Source of the DNA: Pavlovales sp. CCMP2436
Taxonomy: Eukaryota > Haptophyta > Pavlovophyceae > Pavlovales
Direction of reading: 5' to 3'
DNA length: 20,555 bases
Assembly: GCA_026770615.1 (NCBI GenBank)
Contig: MU631658.1
Coordinates: 73,131 to 93,685, forward strand
The notes under the pieces were generated by a model. It ran no database searches. It was not told the DNA's origin and saw only the letters and a program-made list of their open reading frames with translations. The translations under genes were made by a program, and so were the position numbers. Shown piece by piece: positions 13,541-20,555 of this stretch (the stretch's first letter is position 1; each line of letters starts with the position of its first letter).

Positions 13541-14440
13541 ATCCATAGCATTGCGAGCCTCCATGCTCGAAGGCAAAGCTCGCTCTAGGCTCGCTGGATT
13601 CGTCTCGGCGAGCTCTATTTTGCATATGTTTCAGATTTTTGTGTGAATTCGTGTGCGTGTAGTAGTGGATCAGTAACTAACAAAGTGATCTTTTTTGAAA
13701 AGGTGATTCGCCATGCTGAAATCGTGCACCAGCCCCCTAAAACTTTTTCAAGTGTGAGTATTCCGTATGTAAATTTTAAAAAGAGTTTTGAAAACGAATT
13801 GTTTGTATGTAATTTTAAGAAGTAAGTTAATTATTGGTGGTCACTTTTTTTGAAAAGTTAGGTACGAATCTACTGCAGATGTATATAGGCGATGAGTGTC
13901 ACCCGCCCCGTCATCCCCTCCGCCTGGCGTCACGCTTTTTTTTTGAATTGTAATCATTTATTGAGTAGAGATGGTGAGGATAGCTGGTTATCATTCGAGA
14001 GCGAATGGAGCGATAGTTATGGTTTTCGCACGTCCGCAGAGGGCACGCTGCCCATGGAGCGTAGGGTGTACTCAATGGAACCAACGTTTTTCGTCGGGGA
14101 GTAATATATAGGTGTAGGGCGAGAACGGTTGTGTCAGTGTAATAACGTGACAGCGTCCTAATCAGAATCCGGATTGGGCCGAATCCGGGACAACTGCCAA
14201 ATAAATTTGCGGATGCGCCCACACAGCCCCTATGGCTAATGCACCCGACAACCTTACCAACCCCATCCTATCTACTGGAGTATTAGTGACTGCACGCTGG
14301 TTTGAGTCACCGCCAATGATGCAGCACTAAACAGCAATAGGCGTGGGCACGCGAGAGATAGCGTCGTCGTCACCCCGTCGTCGATCGCTCGCTCGTCAAA
14401 AAGCCGCGGCGGTTTGCATGCGCTCTCGGTAGTAGTGTGA
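13541..14440. other. AT-rich to mixed spacer, no gene recognised
   Basis: Short frames at 13643-13825 and 13892-14104 are not convincing. Seen: near-duplicate phrases around GTATGTAA and TTTTAA (13765-13822), a T9 run at about 13937 preceded on the minus strand by AATAAA (a possible polyadenylated end), and the palindrome AATCCGGATT near 14166. Confidence 0.4.
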
Positions 14441-14446
14441 GCGCGT

Positions 14447-14488
14447 GGGCAACGGGCGCGCGCGTAAGCCTCGCGGCTTACGTTGCCC
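14447..14488. repeat. Nested hairpin
   Basis: GTAAGCC and GGCTTAC pair around a TCGC loop. Outside them GGGCAAC (14447) pairs with GTTGCCC (14482-14488). The intervening CG-rich tract is unpaired. A strong secondary structure of unknown role. Confidence 0.6.
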
Positions 14489-14501
14489 GCAAGCCTCGCG
14501 G

Positions 14502-14740
14502 CTATTGCTTACTTGCACGGCTGTTGCGCCGACCGACTGAGCTTGCCGTGGCCGTAGTCCTTCGAGAAGCTAAAGATGGGCAGCCGCACGCCCGCGGTAT
14601 GATCCCCTCAACCGTGAACGTGGCGGCGATGAGCGGCCGCTGGTCTTCGAACGTTAGCTCTAGCTGGTCGCCCACGCGCAGGCTGAGGGTGGAGAGTAGG
14701 ACAGCCGTACCCAAATTCAAACACGCTGGGCCCTCATCGC
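14502..14740 (-). pseudogene. Possible coding remnant, unrecognised
   Basis: On the minus strand, immediately after an A-run, the frame reads a beta-rich stretch 'LRVGDQLELTFEDQRPLIAA' then TFTVEGIIPRACGCP, and ends at 14502. It is more protein-like than the plus-strand alternative. The adjacent poly(A)-like tract suggests a retroposed piece was inserted at its 5' side. No family recognised. Confidence 0.25.
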
Positions 14741-14741
14741 C

Positions 14742-14763
14742 TTTTTTTTTTTTTTTTTTTTTT
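14742..14763 (-). other. Poly(A)-like tract with ATTAAA signal (minus strand)
   Basis: About 22 T residues on the plus strand. On the minus strand ATTAAA followed by CAGTT precedes the A-run, the arrangement of a polyadenylated transcript end copied into DNA. It may mark the 3' end of a retroposed sequence lying at higher coordinates. Confidence 0.45.
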
Positions 14764-14843
14764 AACTGTTTAATATGAAGACAGGCGGCAGCAGTCAAGC
14801 GAATCCAGTGCTTTTCTTATAATTATAATTTATTAAGTAAAAT

Positions 14844-15195
14844 ATGGTGGGGGTTGGTGGGGGTTGTAAAGCAACCCCTACCATTCGTTCGCATATTGAG
14901 AGGCCTACTGCGGACCCCTCATTTTGGTGGGGGATGGAGGATTTCTCTTTAAAAAAGTTTCGAGATTTTTGTTTCAATCTGTTACAAAGTCACAACTGTG
15001 ACAACATATCCAACGGGACGGGATCGCCCCCCCCCTGGCCCGGGATCGGCCCTCACCGGCCCGGGATCGCCCCCATAAAAAAACTTTTTTGGTGAGAATC
15101 CTTCATCCCCAACCAAAATGAGGGGTCTGCAGTAGGCCTCTCAGTATGCGAACGAATCATGGGGGTTGATTCCAACCCCCACCAACCCCCACCAT
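14844..15195. mobile_element. Foldback/MITE-like element with ~115-bp terminal inverted repeats
   Basis: The left arm (14844-14960) begins ATGGTGGGGGTTGGTGGGGG and contains GAGAGGCCTACTGC and GACCCCTCATTTTGG. The right arm (about 15078-15195) is its reverse complement with a modest number of differences. The interior holds tandem GGGATCG plus C-rich pieces and no transposase. AAGTAAA occurs at 14835-14841 and 15210-15216, a possible 7-bp target duplication if the right end extends 14 bases further. Protein-like sequence follows the right end in one frame (15196-15622), so the element may have landed in a gene. Confidence 0.75.
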
Positions 15196-15289
15196 CCGGC
15201 TGGCGGATCAAGTAAACGCTGCGGGGGCAATAAAAGTCTCGCCCGCAAGTCGCGGTCCTCGCGTCCAAAGCGAGACTACGACTGCACTC

Positions 15290-15622
15290 GTGGCTGTTGT
15301 GCGCGACACAGACTGCGAGTGGCATCATGCGGCGCGCACCGCGATGCGCGCAATCTGCACGTCGCTGGAAGACACCGAGCGCGCGCTGCGAAACGCGCAC
15401 AACAAGGCCGGCGCCCTCGATGCAATCCTCGCACGTGTTCGCGAGGAGAATGAGGGATTGCGCGCCGTGCTCGCCGGCAGCGACGAGTCGACGCAGATGT
15501 ACGACGACGCGAGGGGGCCATCTGAGCTGCGACGCCGATATACGAGTAAGCCATCTGAGCCGCACACCGAAGCCGTATGGTGTATCTCAGTTGATTTCTT
15601 GATTCTTCTGAATTTAATCTAG
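15290..15622 (+). CDS. Predicted coiled-coil protein segment
   Basis: The frame stays open from inside the foldback element through 15622 (TAA). The convincing part begins about 15194 ('IRLADQVNAAGAIKVSP') and includes a charged heptad-like helix, 'MRAICTSLEDTERALRNAHN' then KAGALDAILARVREENEGL (about 15341-15465), typical of coiled coils. GTG 15290 is an available start and ATG 15341 another. The last 30 residues after DESTQMYDDAR are less regular. The N-terminus was probably cut by the foldback insertion. No family can be named; the minus-strand frames across it look like shadows. Confidence 0.45.
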   Translation: MAVVRDTDCEWHHAARTAMRAICTSLEDTERALRNAHNKAGALDAILARVREENEGLRAVLAGSDESTQMYDDARGPSELRRRYTSKPSEPHTEAVWCISVDFLILLNLI

Positions 15623-15761
15623 CTACTAGAGCTAGAGTATTAAGAAATGCGCCCGGAGTCACCAGATGACGCGCCCCTCCCCGACCCTCGCCGACTTGAA
15701 CTCACGCCCTGGATTTACACGCAGAAATCCAAGTATGGAAACCCACGCGCAGTGTATATTT

Positions 15762-15981
15762 GCCGCCTCGGACCAGATTCGGCGCGGGTTGTTTTTTTGC
15801 CGCACGGCAAGCCCCGACCCGCCCCCGCCCGACCCCCATTTTCCAGTTTTAAAACCCCCCAAAAAAGGCCCATGGGCCTGCCCGTCACGGCGCGCCCGAC
15901 CCACCCACCCTAAGTAAACGGCCACATACGGACCACCCAGTCCAGGACCGGCGGGTTTAAGTACGAGGTCCGGTAAAAAGT
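15762..15981 (+). repeat. ~225-bp dispersed repeat, copy 1
   Basis: Aligns by eye with 16200-16427: CCGCCTCGGACC at the left, TTTT(T)GCC, CCATTNTCCAGTTTNAAAA in the middle, CCAGTCCAGGRCCGGCG and AGGTCCGGTNAAA at the right. On the minus strand it begins exactly at a CAG|GTAC donor-like boundary after the zinc-finger codons. Confidence 0.65.
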
Positions 15982-15983
15982 AC

Positions 15984-16084
15984 CTGGAGCCTCCGCACTG
16001 GCCGCGCTTGTGGCGCACGAGGTTGTACCCGATCGGCGTCTTGTACTCACACCCCGGCTCATCGCACTGGTGGACCGTCGTCAT
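15984..16084 (-). CDS. C2HC/C2H2-type zinc-finger first exon
   Basis: ATG at 16084-16082 opens 'MTTVHQCDEPGCEYKTPIGY' then NLVRHKRGQCGGS. The pattern C-x4-C-x12-H-x4-C is a classical zinc finger with Cys in place of the last His. Such fingers bind DNA or RNA in the nucleus. After 33 codons the sequence CTCCAG|GTAC fits a splice donor; beyond it the frame stays open to 15659 but is Gly-rich and lies in the dispersed repeat, so it is probably intron. An acceptor (minus ATCCAG|GG) may lie near 15714. The downstream exon is not identified. Only one finger is seen. Confidence 0.5.
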
Positions 16085-16199
16085 CGCGCCGGGTCGGAGC
16101 AGGTCGGTCGGGGGGGGGTGGGGCGATGGCGGCTTTTAAAAATTCAACTGTTTAAAAATATTTACACCCGGTACGGTACGCCACCTGCAGAACGGATTC

Positions 16200-16427
16200 G
16201 CCGCCTCGGACCGGTGCGGTGAGGTGTTTTTGGCGTAATTGCCCCGGCGGCGCCCCGTCTGTCCGTCCGCCTCCGTCCGCCTCCATTCTCCAGTTTAAAA
16301 ATCCCAAAATAGACCCCTCCGTCCGTCCGCCTCCGTCCGCCGCCCAAAAATCTCGAGGGTTGGTCCAGTCCAGGGCGGGTTGGTCCAGTCCAGGGCCGGC
16401 GTTTAAGTAGAAGGTCCGGTTAAAGGT
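16200..16427 (+). repeat. ~225-bp dispersed repeat, copy 2
   Basis: Same block order as 15762-15981, but with internal duplications: CCGTCCGCCTCCGTCCGCC at about 16262 and 16322, and TTGGTCCAGTCCAGGGC twice at 16360-16396. Its right end (TTAAAG|GTGTCGG) abuts the start of convincing plus-strand coding sequence. Confidence 0.65.
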
Positions 16428-17831
16428 GTCGGACCCGGACGCACTCGCCTTATATCGAGCCACCTGTACGACCTCGTCTTCCTCGCGAACCACTCGCGCA
16501 GCATGGTCGACTACCTACTTGGTCCGGCGGCCGTTGAGGACCACGGATTTGTATCTTCGCTTCTGTCCTACCTCCGGGAGCCACCCGCGCTGCTGTCCCG
16601 CATGAGCTTCCGCCGCTTCAACGGGATCGAGCTTGACAACCAGGCCTCGCTCGCGTTGCGCCTCGCACTCGATGCGCACGATGCCGAGAGGGAGATGCAC
16701 TCGCTCATCTACTACGCCAACACCACCGGCTACCGCGCCCCTGATCTCTCGCTCAAACAGATTTGCGGCAGCGATTGCATGAACTTCTTCGGGTCGGTGC
16801 TCGCCGGCGACCTCGGCAACCTCAAGCCTACCAGCGCCCTGCTCAACCTGTTCGTGGCTGCTGCGCGCGAGCTGTCAGGCTCGGACGAGCGGCACTTTGT
16901 CAAGGTTTACGTGCGCGCTCTGAACTTGGTGTACTCCAAAACCCGCGTCGATTTCAAAGTGCGCGCTCTATGAGATCGTCGCGGGTTTTGGAGTACACCG
17001 CAAAGACGAGTGGGTTCTCAAGCAAAGGAGGATAAAAGAGATAGGATTGCAACTAGCTGAACTCGAGCTGGTGCTGAAGTTGCCCAGACTACGATGACGG
17101 GCGCCCGCCGCGCGCTGGTGCCTACGGATGACGGTACGGCGCCCCGTTCACCGCGAGGGGCGAGCCGACAGAGCCGACCTACGCATCGTCGCGTGCGTCT
17201 GCCGCAGCCACGAGCTCGCGCACTGGGGGCAGTGTGCCTTGACCGTGCGGGGCCACGGCAAGATGGCCAAGCCATGCGTTGCCCGCCTCATGTAGATCTG
17301 GGACATCACCGACCCCAAGACCCGCTCGCCAAAGAAAATCAAGACAACCTCGCTAGTCGACTCGGTGCCGGGCGCGCGTGACGCGTTGAACAAGGAGGTT
17401 GCTCGCATCGCCTCGAACAGGCTGGCGCGGGCGGGCGGCAGCTGCGAGAAGCAGCGCGCCAACCATGCCGCGGAAGTACGCAACCACAGGCAGACGTATC
17501 CGCTCGCGCACAAGGAGCGCGCGGCTTCCGCGCCGCGAGCGATACGGCATACATGGACTCGAAGGGGAACGCGCGCCGGCGTGCGAGGCGCCACCTTAAG
17601 GGCGATGCCCGCCTCGCGGCTGTCACAGCTCTGTCGGCGCGCAAGTTCGGCAACCTCCCGGCCTCCCCCGTCCCCTTCTTTTTGAGCGGCCCCGATTCGT
17701 CCTCGTGCTTCAAGTCTTCCCGCGAGCTGATTGACCTCGTCCGCGCATATGCCGGCTACACGAAGCCCGCGGCGGCATCATCGAGCGCGGCCTCAAAGGG
17801 TGACGACAACCTTGATGACGAGGACGCGTAA
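16428..17831 (+). pseudogene. Decayed gene of unknown family, at least two frameshifts and two stops
   Basis: Protein-like sequence starts right after the dispersed repeat: 'LISSHLYDLVFLANHSRSMV' leads without a stop into the frame from ATG 16503, which runs to TGA 16971-16973 (156 residues from the ATG; motifs such as 'LARRMSFRRFN'-style are absent, but LSRMSFRRFNGIELDNQAS is seen). A shift moves coding to 'ALYEIVAGFGVHRKDEWVLK' (to TGA 17095-17097), then 'VCRSHELAHWGQCALTVRGH' (to TAG 17293-17295), then 'DALNKEVARIASNRLARAGG' (to about 17520). A final shift gives 'MDSKGNARRRARRHLKGDAR' and an acidic end, DDNLDDEDA, at TAA 17829-17831. Cys/His residues near 17175-17235 might bind metal. I recognise no family. 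The first shift coincides with a 25-bp hairpin. Alternatively some breaks are short introns, as the start follows an AG at a repeat edge. Confidence 0.45.
16928..16999. repeat. 25-bp near-perfect inverted repeat (hairpin) at a reading-frame switch
   Basis: GGTGTACTCCAAAACCCGCG plus TCGAT (16928-16952) pairs with 16975-16999 with a single mismatch, around a 22-base loop. The left arm is in the upstream frame, and the right arm in the shifted downstream frame. Confidence 0.85.
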
Positions 17832-17914
17832 GAGCCAGAGGGCGCGAACGACCACTTGCCGGAGTAGGAGCCCCCACGAGGCCGACGGCGCGCGCACATG
17901 ACCAAGACCCAACC

Positions 17915-17958
17915 GGGGCTTTTCAGCCCCAACCCCACCTTCGGTGCCTCTCGGCACC
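17915..17958 (+). terminator. Two 6-bp stem/4-base loop hairpins, the first histone-3'-like
   Basis: GGGGCT-TTTC-AGCCCC (17915-17930) has the size, UUUC loop and closing U-A pair of the histone mRNA 3' stem-loop (GGYYYUUYUNARRRCC), though the inner pairs differ from consensus. GGTGCC-TCTC-GGCACC follows at 17943-17958. They lie 84 bases after the TAA at 17829. No histone gene is next to them; possibly an RNA 3'-end or stability structure. Confidence 0.4.
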
Positions 17959-18017
17959 CCCGTCCGAACTCTCTAGTCGGCATCACGCCCCGCGCAACAT
18001 GCTGATAATACTAATAA

Positions 18018-18816
18018 CCGGACGGCCGCACTGCGCTTACGAGGGCGATCCAAGCTGGCCACGCCGACTGTGCGCGCGTCCTGCTCGAGGCCGGCGCCGA
18101 TGTGCATTTTACCGACACGAAAGGCTTCTCCGAGATGATACGGGCATGTTCCCTGGACCACGCCAACTGTGCGCGCGTCCTGCTCGAGGCGGGCGCCAAC
18201 GTGAAGCACACCACTCCGTCCGGCGCGACTGCGCTGATGGCGGCGAGCAACGGAGGCAACGTCGACTGCGTGCACCTCCTGCTCGAGGCGGGCGCCGACG
18301 CTACAGGTACTGGAGGGGGCATCGCCCTCAGCCTGGGAAGCGTCCTCGCCGTGGTGCAGCTGCTCTGCGCCTACGGTGCACGATGCGAGGCACTCCACCC
18401 GGGCGCGCCCGCCGACGCACGCGCGTAGGTGCTCGAGACGAGCCGCTGGAACACGCGGCTGCACCACCTCGAGCTCTTCCCACCTGCGCACGTGCGCCAG
18501 CTCCTCGTGGGCGGGGCGGACGTTCTCGCCGGTTGCGGCGATGGCGCGTCCACGCCAATCGGGCTCGCGCGTGCGCTGCTCGCGCGCGACCCGGCGCACA
18601 AGGGCGCTTCTCTAGTGGTGGCGGCGGCGGCCCCGTGGCGCGTGCGAACCACGCGCTCTTTCCCGCGCACGTGCGCGCGCGCGCGGCCGAGCAGCTGTGG
18701 CTCGGCCAGCTACTCGTCCGCGAGGCGCGCTTCGCGGGCTCTATGAGGTCGCGCTGCTCGACGTGTGGCCGCTCGTGATGGCCCAAGCTCTCAGGCGCAG
18801 CATGGCGACGAGCTGA
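18018..18816 (+). pseudogene. Ankyrin-repeat protein pseudogene
   Basis: From 18018 the frame reads three ankyrin repeats: 'GRTALTRAIQAGHADCARVL' plus LEAGADV; 'SEMIRACSLDHANCARVLLE' plus AGANV; and 'GATALMAASNGGNVDCVHLL' plus LEAGADA. A TAG at 18426-18428 stops it. The same frame then reads on to about 18640, after which convincing sequence moves to other frames: 'ANHALFPAHVRARAAEQLWL' (about 18650-18740) and 'LLDVWPLVMAQALRRSMATS' (to TGA 18814-18816). The expected order, repeats followed by a helical C-terminal cap, is intact, so one stop and two frameshifts broke a single gene. There is no ATG before the first repeat, and a TAA at 18015-18017 closes the frame, so the 5' end is lost. Ankyrin repeats bind proteins; the original partner is unknown. 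Confidence 0.75.
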
Positions 18817-19303
18817 TGCCGCTGCGCCTCGTCTGGGCAGGTTGTGCCTGCTCGGCTGAGCGGATTTTTAAGGGCGCTTACCCCCGTAATATATGCGCCT
18901 AGCTGGACCGGAGCAGGCTCGTGCTCTAGGAGAGGCCAGATATATATTGTATATTAATATAGCCGACTACCTAGTTAAGTCTGAATTGAATAAAGGCGGA
19001 CTAGACTATATCACAGGCTTATATAGCTAGCCAAGGATTCTAGATGTATGACTATGAGTCTGATCAGGGACAGTATGCCCCCATCACTTGGCAAGGGTTT
19101 AGCCGTCACTCGTCACTGCTGAGATCGATCATACGTGCCACAATTAGAGACCGGCTCGTGTTTGAGAACGAGAGCATCAGCGTTTGGGCGAGCACGATCG
19201 ACGTTTTAAATTGACAGCGAGCCTGCTGGATGCGCGTGCCTTTGAAATAGAGCAGCTCGGCGATGGAAAATCACGCTTGAATAAAAAATGAGCGGCAGGT
19301 CTC
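18817..19303. other. Spacer, no gene recognised
   Basis: 3' side of both the ankyrin pseudogene and the convergent membrane-protein gene. AT-rich with TATATA patches (18890-19030). On the minus strand, TTTTTTATTC and AATAAA-like strings near 19280 could serve transcript-end formation of the gene ending at 19304. No RNA gene seen. Confidence 0.4.
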
Positions 19304-19588
19304 CTAGTCGAGGCCAGCTGCCTCGAGCGCCACGACGATGGCGAGGCCGAGCGGGTACAGGAGACCAACAAGGACGCCGTCGATGAGCCGGTGGTCGGTC
19401 TTGCTCCCAAACCTTTATTATTATCAGCATTAGTATAAATTAATAAATAAATATATCTATACTGTAAATATAAATATAAATACAAATACAAATATTAATA
19501 TACAAATACATATACATATAATATACATATAAATATACATATAAATACACACACACTAACACACGCATATACACACACACACATATAA

Positions 19589-19635
<47 letters not shown>

Positions 19636-19642
19636 TATATAC

Positions 19643-19702
<60 letters not shown>

Positions 19703-19996
19703 TCTCCCTAAGCGCCCTTGCCCGGGCACTCTACCGGAGATCCATCGGCACGCGCGGTGGCGCCCAAGCCAGCGCAGCAAACTAAAGCACGCTGCAGGCA
19801 ATGGGCGACGCAGCGCTCAAACCAGCACAACATTCAGAACAGTCAGACGCCAGCTTGAATCCCTATTAGAAATAAATATACATACACACACATCTTTTTA
19901 TATATTTATTTATATTTATATGTGTGTGTAACATACCAGAGCATCGCGATCTCCACGACGAGGATGGCGATGGTCTCGGCAGTGTACTCCCAATAC
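19304..19996 (-). CDS. Last two exons of a membrane protein, spliced
   Basis: The penultimate exon (19996-19937) reads '[19 protein letters not shown]' between an AG acceptor (tag|g) and the donor TG|GTATGT. The last exon (19412-19304), after acceptor AAAG|G, reads '[20 protein letters not shown]' then [15 protein letters not shown] and TAG at 19306-19304. Splicing joins TG+G to a Trp codon in phase, and removes a 524-bp intron that holds the 170-bp repeat copy 2 and the (TA)n array. Two hydrophobic helices separated by a short charged loop suggest a multi-pass membrane protein C-terminus. Upstream exons must lie above 20000; none could be assigned with confidence. The family is not recognised. 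The exact phase match and opposite-edge GT/AG signals make the model strong despite the short exons. Confidence 0.65.
19470..19699. repeat. Large (TA)n/(CA)n microsatellite in intron
   Basis: TAAATA, CATATA, ACACAC and long pure TA runs, ending abruptly at the 170-bp repeat (19700). The array lies in the intron of the minus-strand membrane-protein gene. The tyrosine/isoleucine frame across it is meaningless. Confidence 0.9.
19700..19869 (+). repeat. 170-bp dispersed repeat, copy 2
   Basis: Same length and ends as 12871-13040. Inserted between the TA array and an AT-rich tail, within an intron, in the orientation opposite to the host gene. Confidence 0.9.
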
Positions 19997-20213
19997 CTAG
20001 TTTGTTAGTTTATGTATATTATATTTGAGGTTTGGTCAGAACAGATATCGTCTCAGCAGTGTACCAAGGATAGCTTTAATTTTATTTAATGCTGATTTAT
20101 TTTAGTTCTGTCAGTGCGTCTTGGCAGTGTACTCCAGTTGCTTTAAATATATATTTATTTACTGATGATTTGTTTTTGGGTCGGGCAGTGCGTTTCAGCA
20201 GTGTACTCCCAAT
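19977..20213 (-). repeat. Tandem array of duplicated splice acceptor + exon start
   Basis: The core GTACACTGC occurs four times on the minus strand (at about 19980, 20057, 20125 and 20199; spacing 77, 68 and 74 bp). In the three lowest copies AG lies directly before the start of the exon-like block (tag|gtattggga, aaag|ctatccttg, aaag|caactgga). The lowest copy is the real exon start of the membrane-protein gene. The others keep the first 15-20 exon bases and then diverge into AT-rich sequence with in-frame stops. Confidence 0.7.
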
Positions 20214-20443
20214 CAGGGGTATAGAGGGGGTTGGGTTTACCAGTGAAATCATGCTTGTCCGACCGACCGTTTTTCAAAAATGGATTTTCTGTATTCAAAT
20301 GTAGTCCAAGACGCAATAAGTTGAAAATTTCGATTGCGTCTGGGACCATTTTTGAATACAGAAAATCCATTTTGAAAAGCTGTCGGTCAGACAAGCATCG
20401 AATATTTGCGATATGCATGAACCCAACCCCCTCTATACCCCTG
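20214..20443. mobile_element. 230-bp MITE with 7-bp target-site duplication
   Basis: Terminal inverted repeats begin CAGGGGTATAGAGGGGGTTG (24 bp perfect). A second pairing block around TTTTCAAAAATGGATTTTCTG covers most of the remaining arms, leaving a short central loop. TCCCAAT flanks both ends exactly (20207-20213 and 20444-20450). No transposase inside; a non-autonomous DNA transposon. The CAGGG end recalls hAT-type elements, but those usually make 8-bp duplications, so the superfamily is open. Confidence 0.88.
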
Positions 20444-20450
20444 TCCCAAT

Positions 20451-20555
20451 GCCCAATTTATTACAATTCGAAATATTCGTATTATTTGTATCAACTTTAT
20501 TTTAGCTCCATTCCGGGCGTCAAATGGCAGATGAGGGAGGGCAGGAACCAGACGG
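20451..20555. other. Window edge, nothing assigned
   Basis: AT-rich to 20505, then a GC-richer end. On the minus strand the last 50 bases can be read as 'VWFLPSLICHLTPGMEL', a membrane-like phrase that could belong to an upstream exon of the gene at 19304-19996, but no matching donor is seen. Confidence 0.2.

Noticed and set aside
17999..18778. 259-codon plus-strand frame beginning MLIILITG
   Set aside because: Most of it is Arg/Pro-rich and out of frame with the clear ankyrin repeats; only its last ~35 codons carry the cap motif.
19440..19703. 87-codon Tyr/Ile frame
   Set aside because: Translation of a TA/CA microsatellite.

Overview
The window reads as a eukaryotic nuclear contig, most likely from a GC-rich unicellular alga. 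A haptophyte or pelagophyte-like stramenopile is my best guess, from family content only. The grounds are spliced exons with GT-AG boundaries, TATA boxes, long (TA)n and (CA)n microsatellites, foldback transposons, a Ty1/copia-type gag-pol frame, and Sel1, ankyrin, MYND and C2H2-type segments. No operons or Shine-Dalgarno sites are seen. Most genes are fragments or decayed, so this is accessory, transposon-rich sequence.

Left part (1-5.9 kb). After a microsatellite, the minus strand carries an 88-residue C-terminal piece of a Fanzor-type (eukaryotic TnpB-like, RNA-guided) nuclease at 276-542. Directly upstream of it, in the opposite orientation, is an uninterrupted 1088-codon frame (850-4116). 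It has Gag, a CCHC knuckle, an aspartic protease and the start of a copia integrase, then ends in a complete MYND zinc finger where the rest of integrase, reverse transcriptase and RNase H should be. Next come a degraded LINE-like 3' end (4657-5019) and an open frame with a 69-bp (23-residue) tandem repeat.

Middle (5.9-11.5 kb). A 1368-bp minus-strand frame (6945-8312) has the layout of the N-terminal half of a Fanzor. It stops just after the conserved 'TDxVxVSI' strand and runs into sequence antisense to a broken Sel1-repeat gene. The N-terminal and C-terminal Fanzor pieces are on the same strand and in the correct order, but lie 6.4 kb apart with the copia, LINE and Sel1 material between them. 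Two copies of a ~110-bp hairpin-containing motif lie on either side of the N-terminal piece. A multi-membrane/ankyrin locus with an internal duplication and frameshift follows, then a tiny TATA-driven Sel1 gene.

Right part (11.5-20.5 kb). This is a mosaic of foldback elements (11971-12268, 14844-15195, 20214-20443), paired dispersed repeats (88 bp, 170 bp and ~225 bp), a C2HC zinc-finger exon, a decayed unrecognised gene with a 25-bp hairpin (16428-17831), an ankyrin pseudogene (18018-18816), and the last two exons of a minus-strand membrane protein (19996-19304). The intron upstream of the penultimate exon contains a tandem array of duplicated splice acceptor plus exon start, into which a MITE with a 7-bp target duplication has inserted.

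The most notable points are the split Fanzor, the Gag-protease-integrase-MYND chimera, and the acceptor-duplication array. All assignments come from reading motifs by eye; no database search was made.
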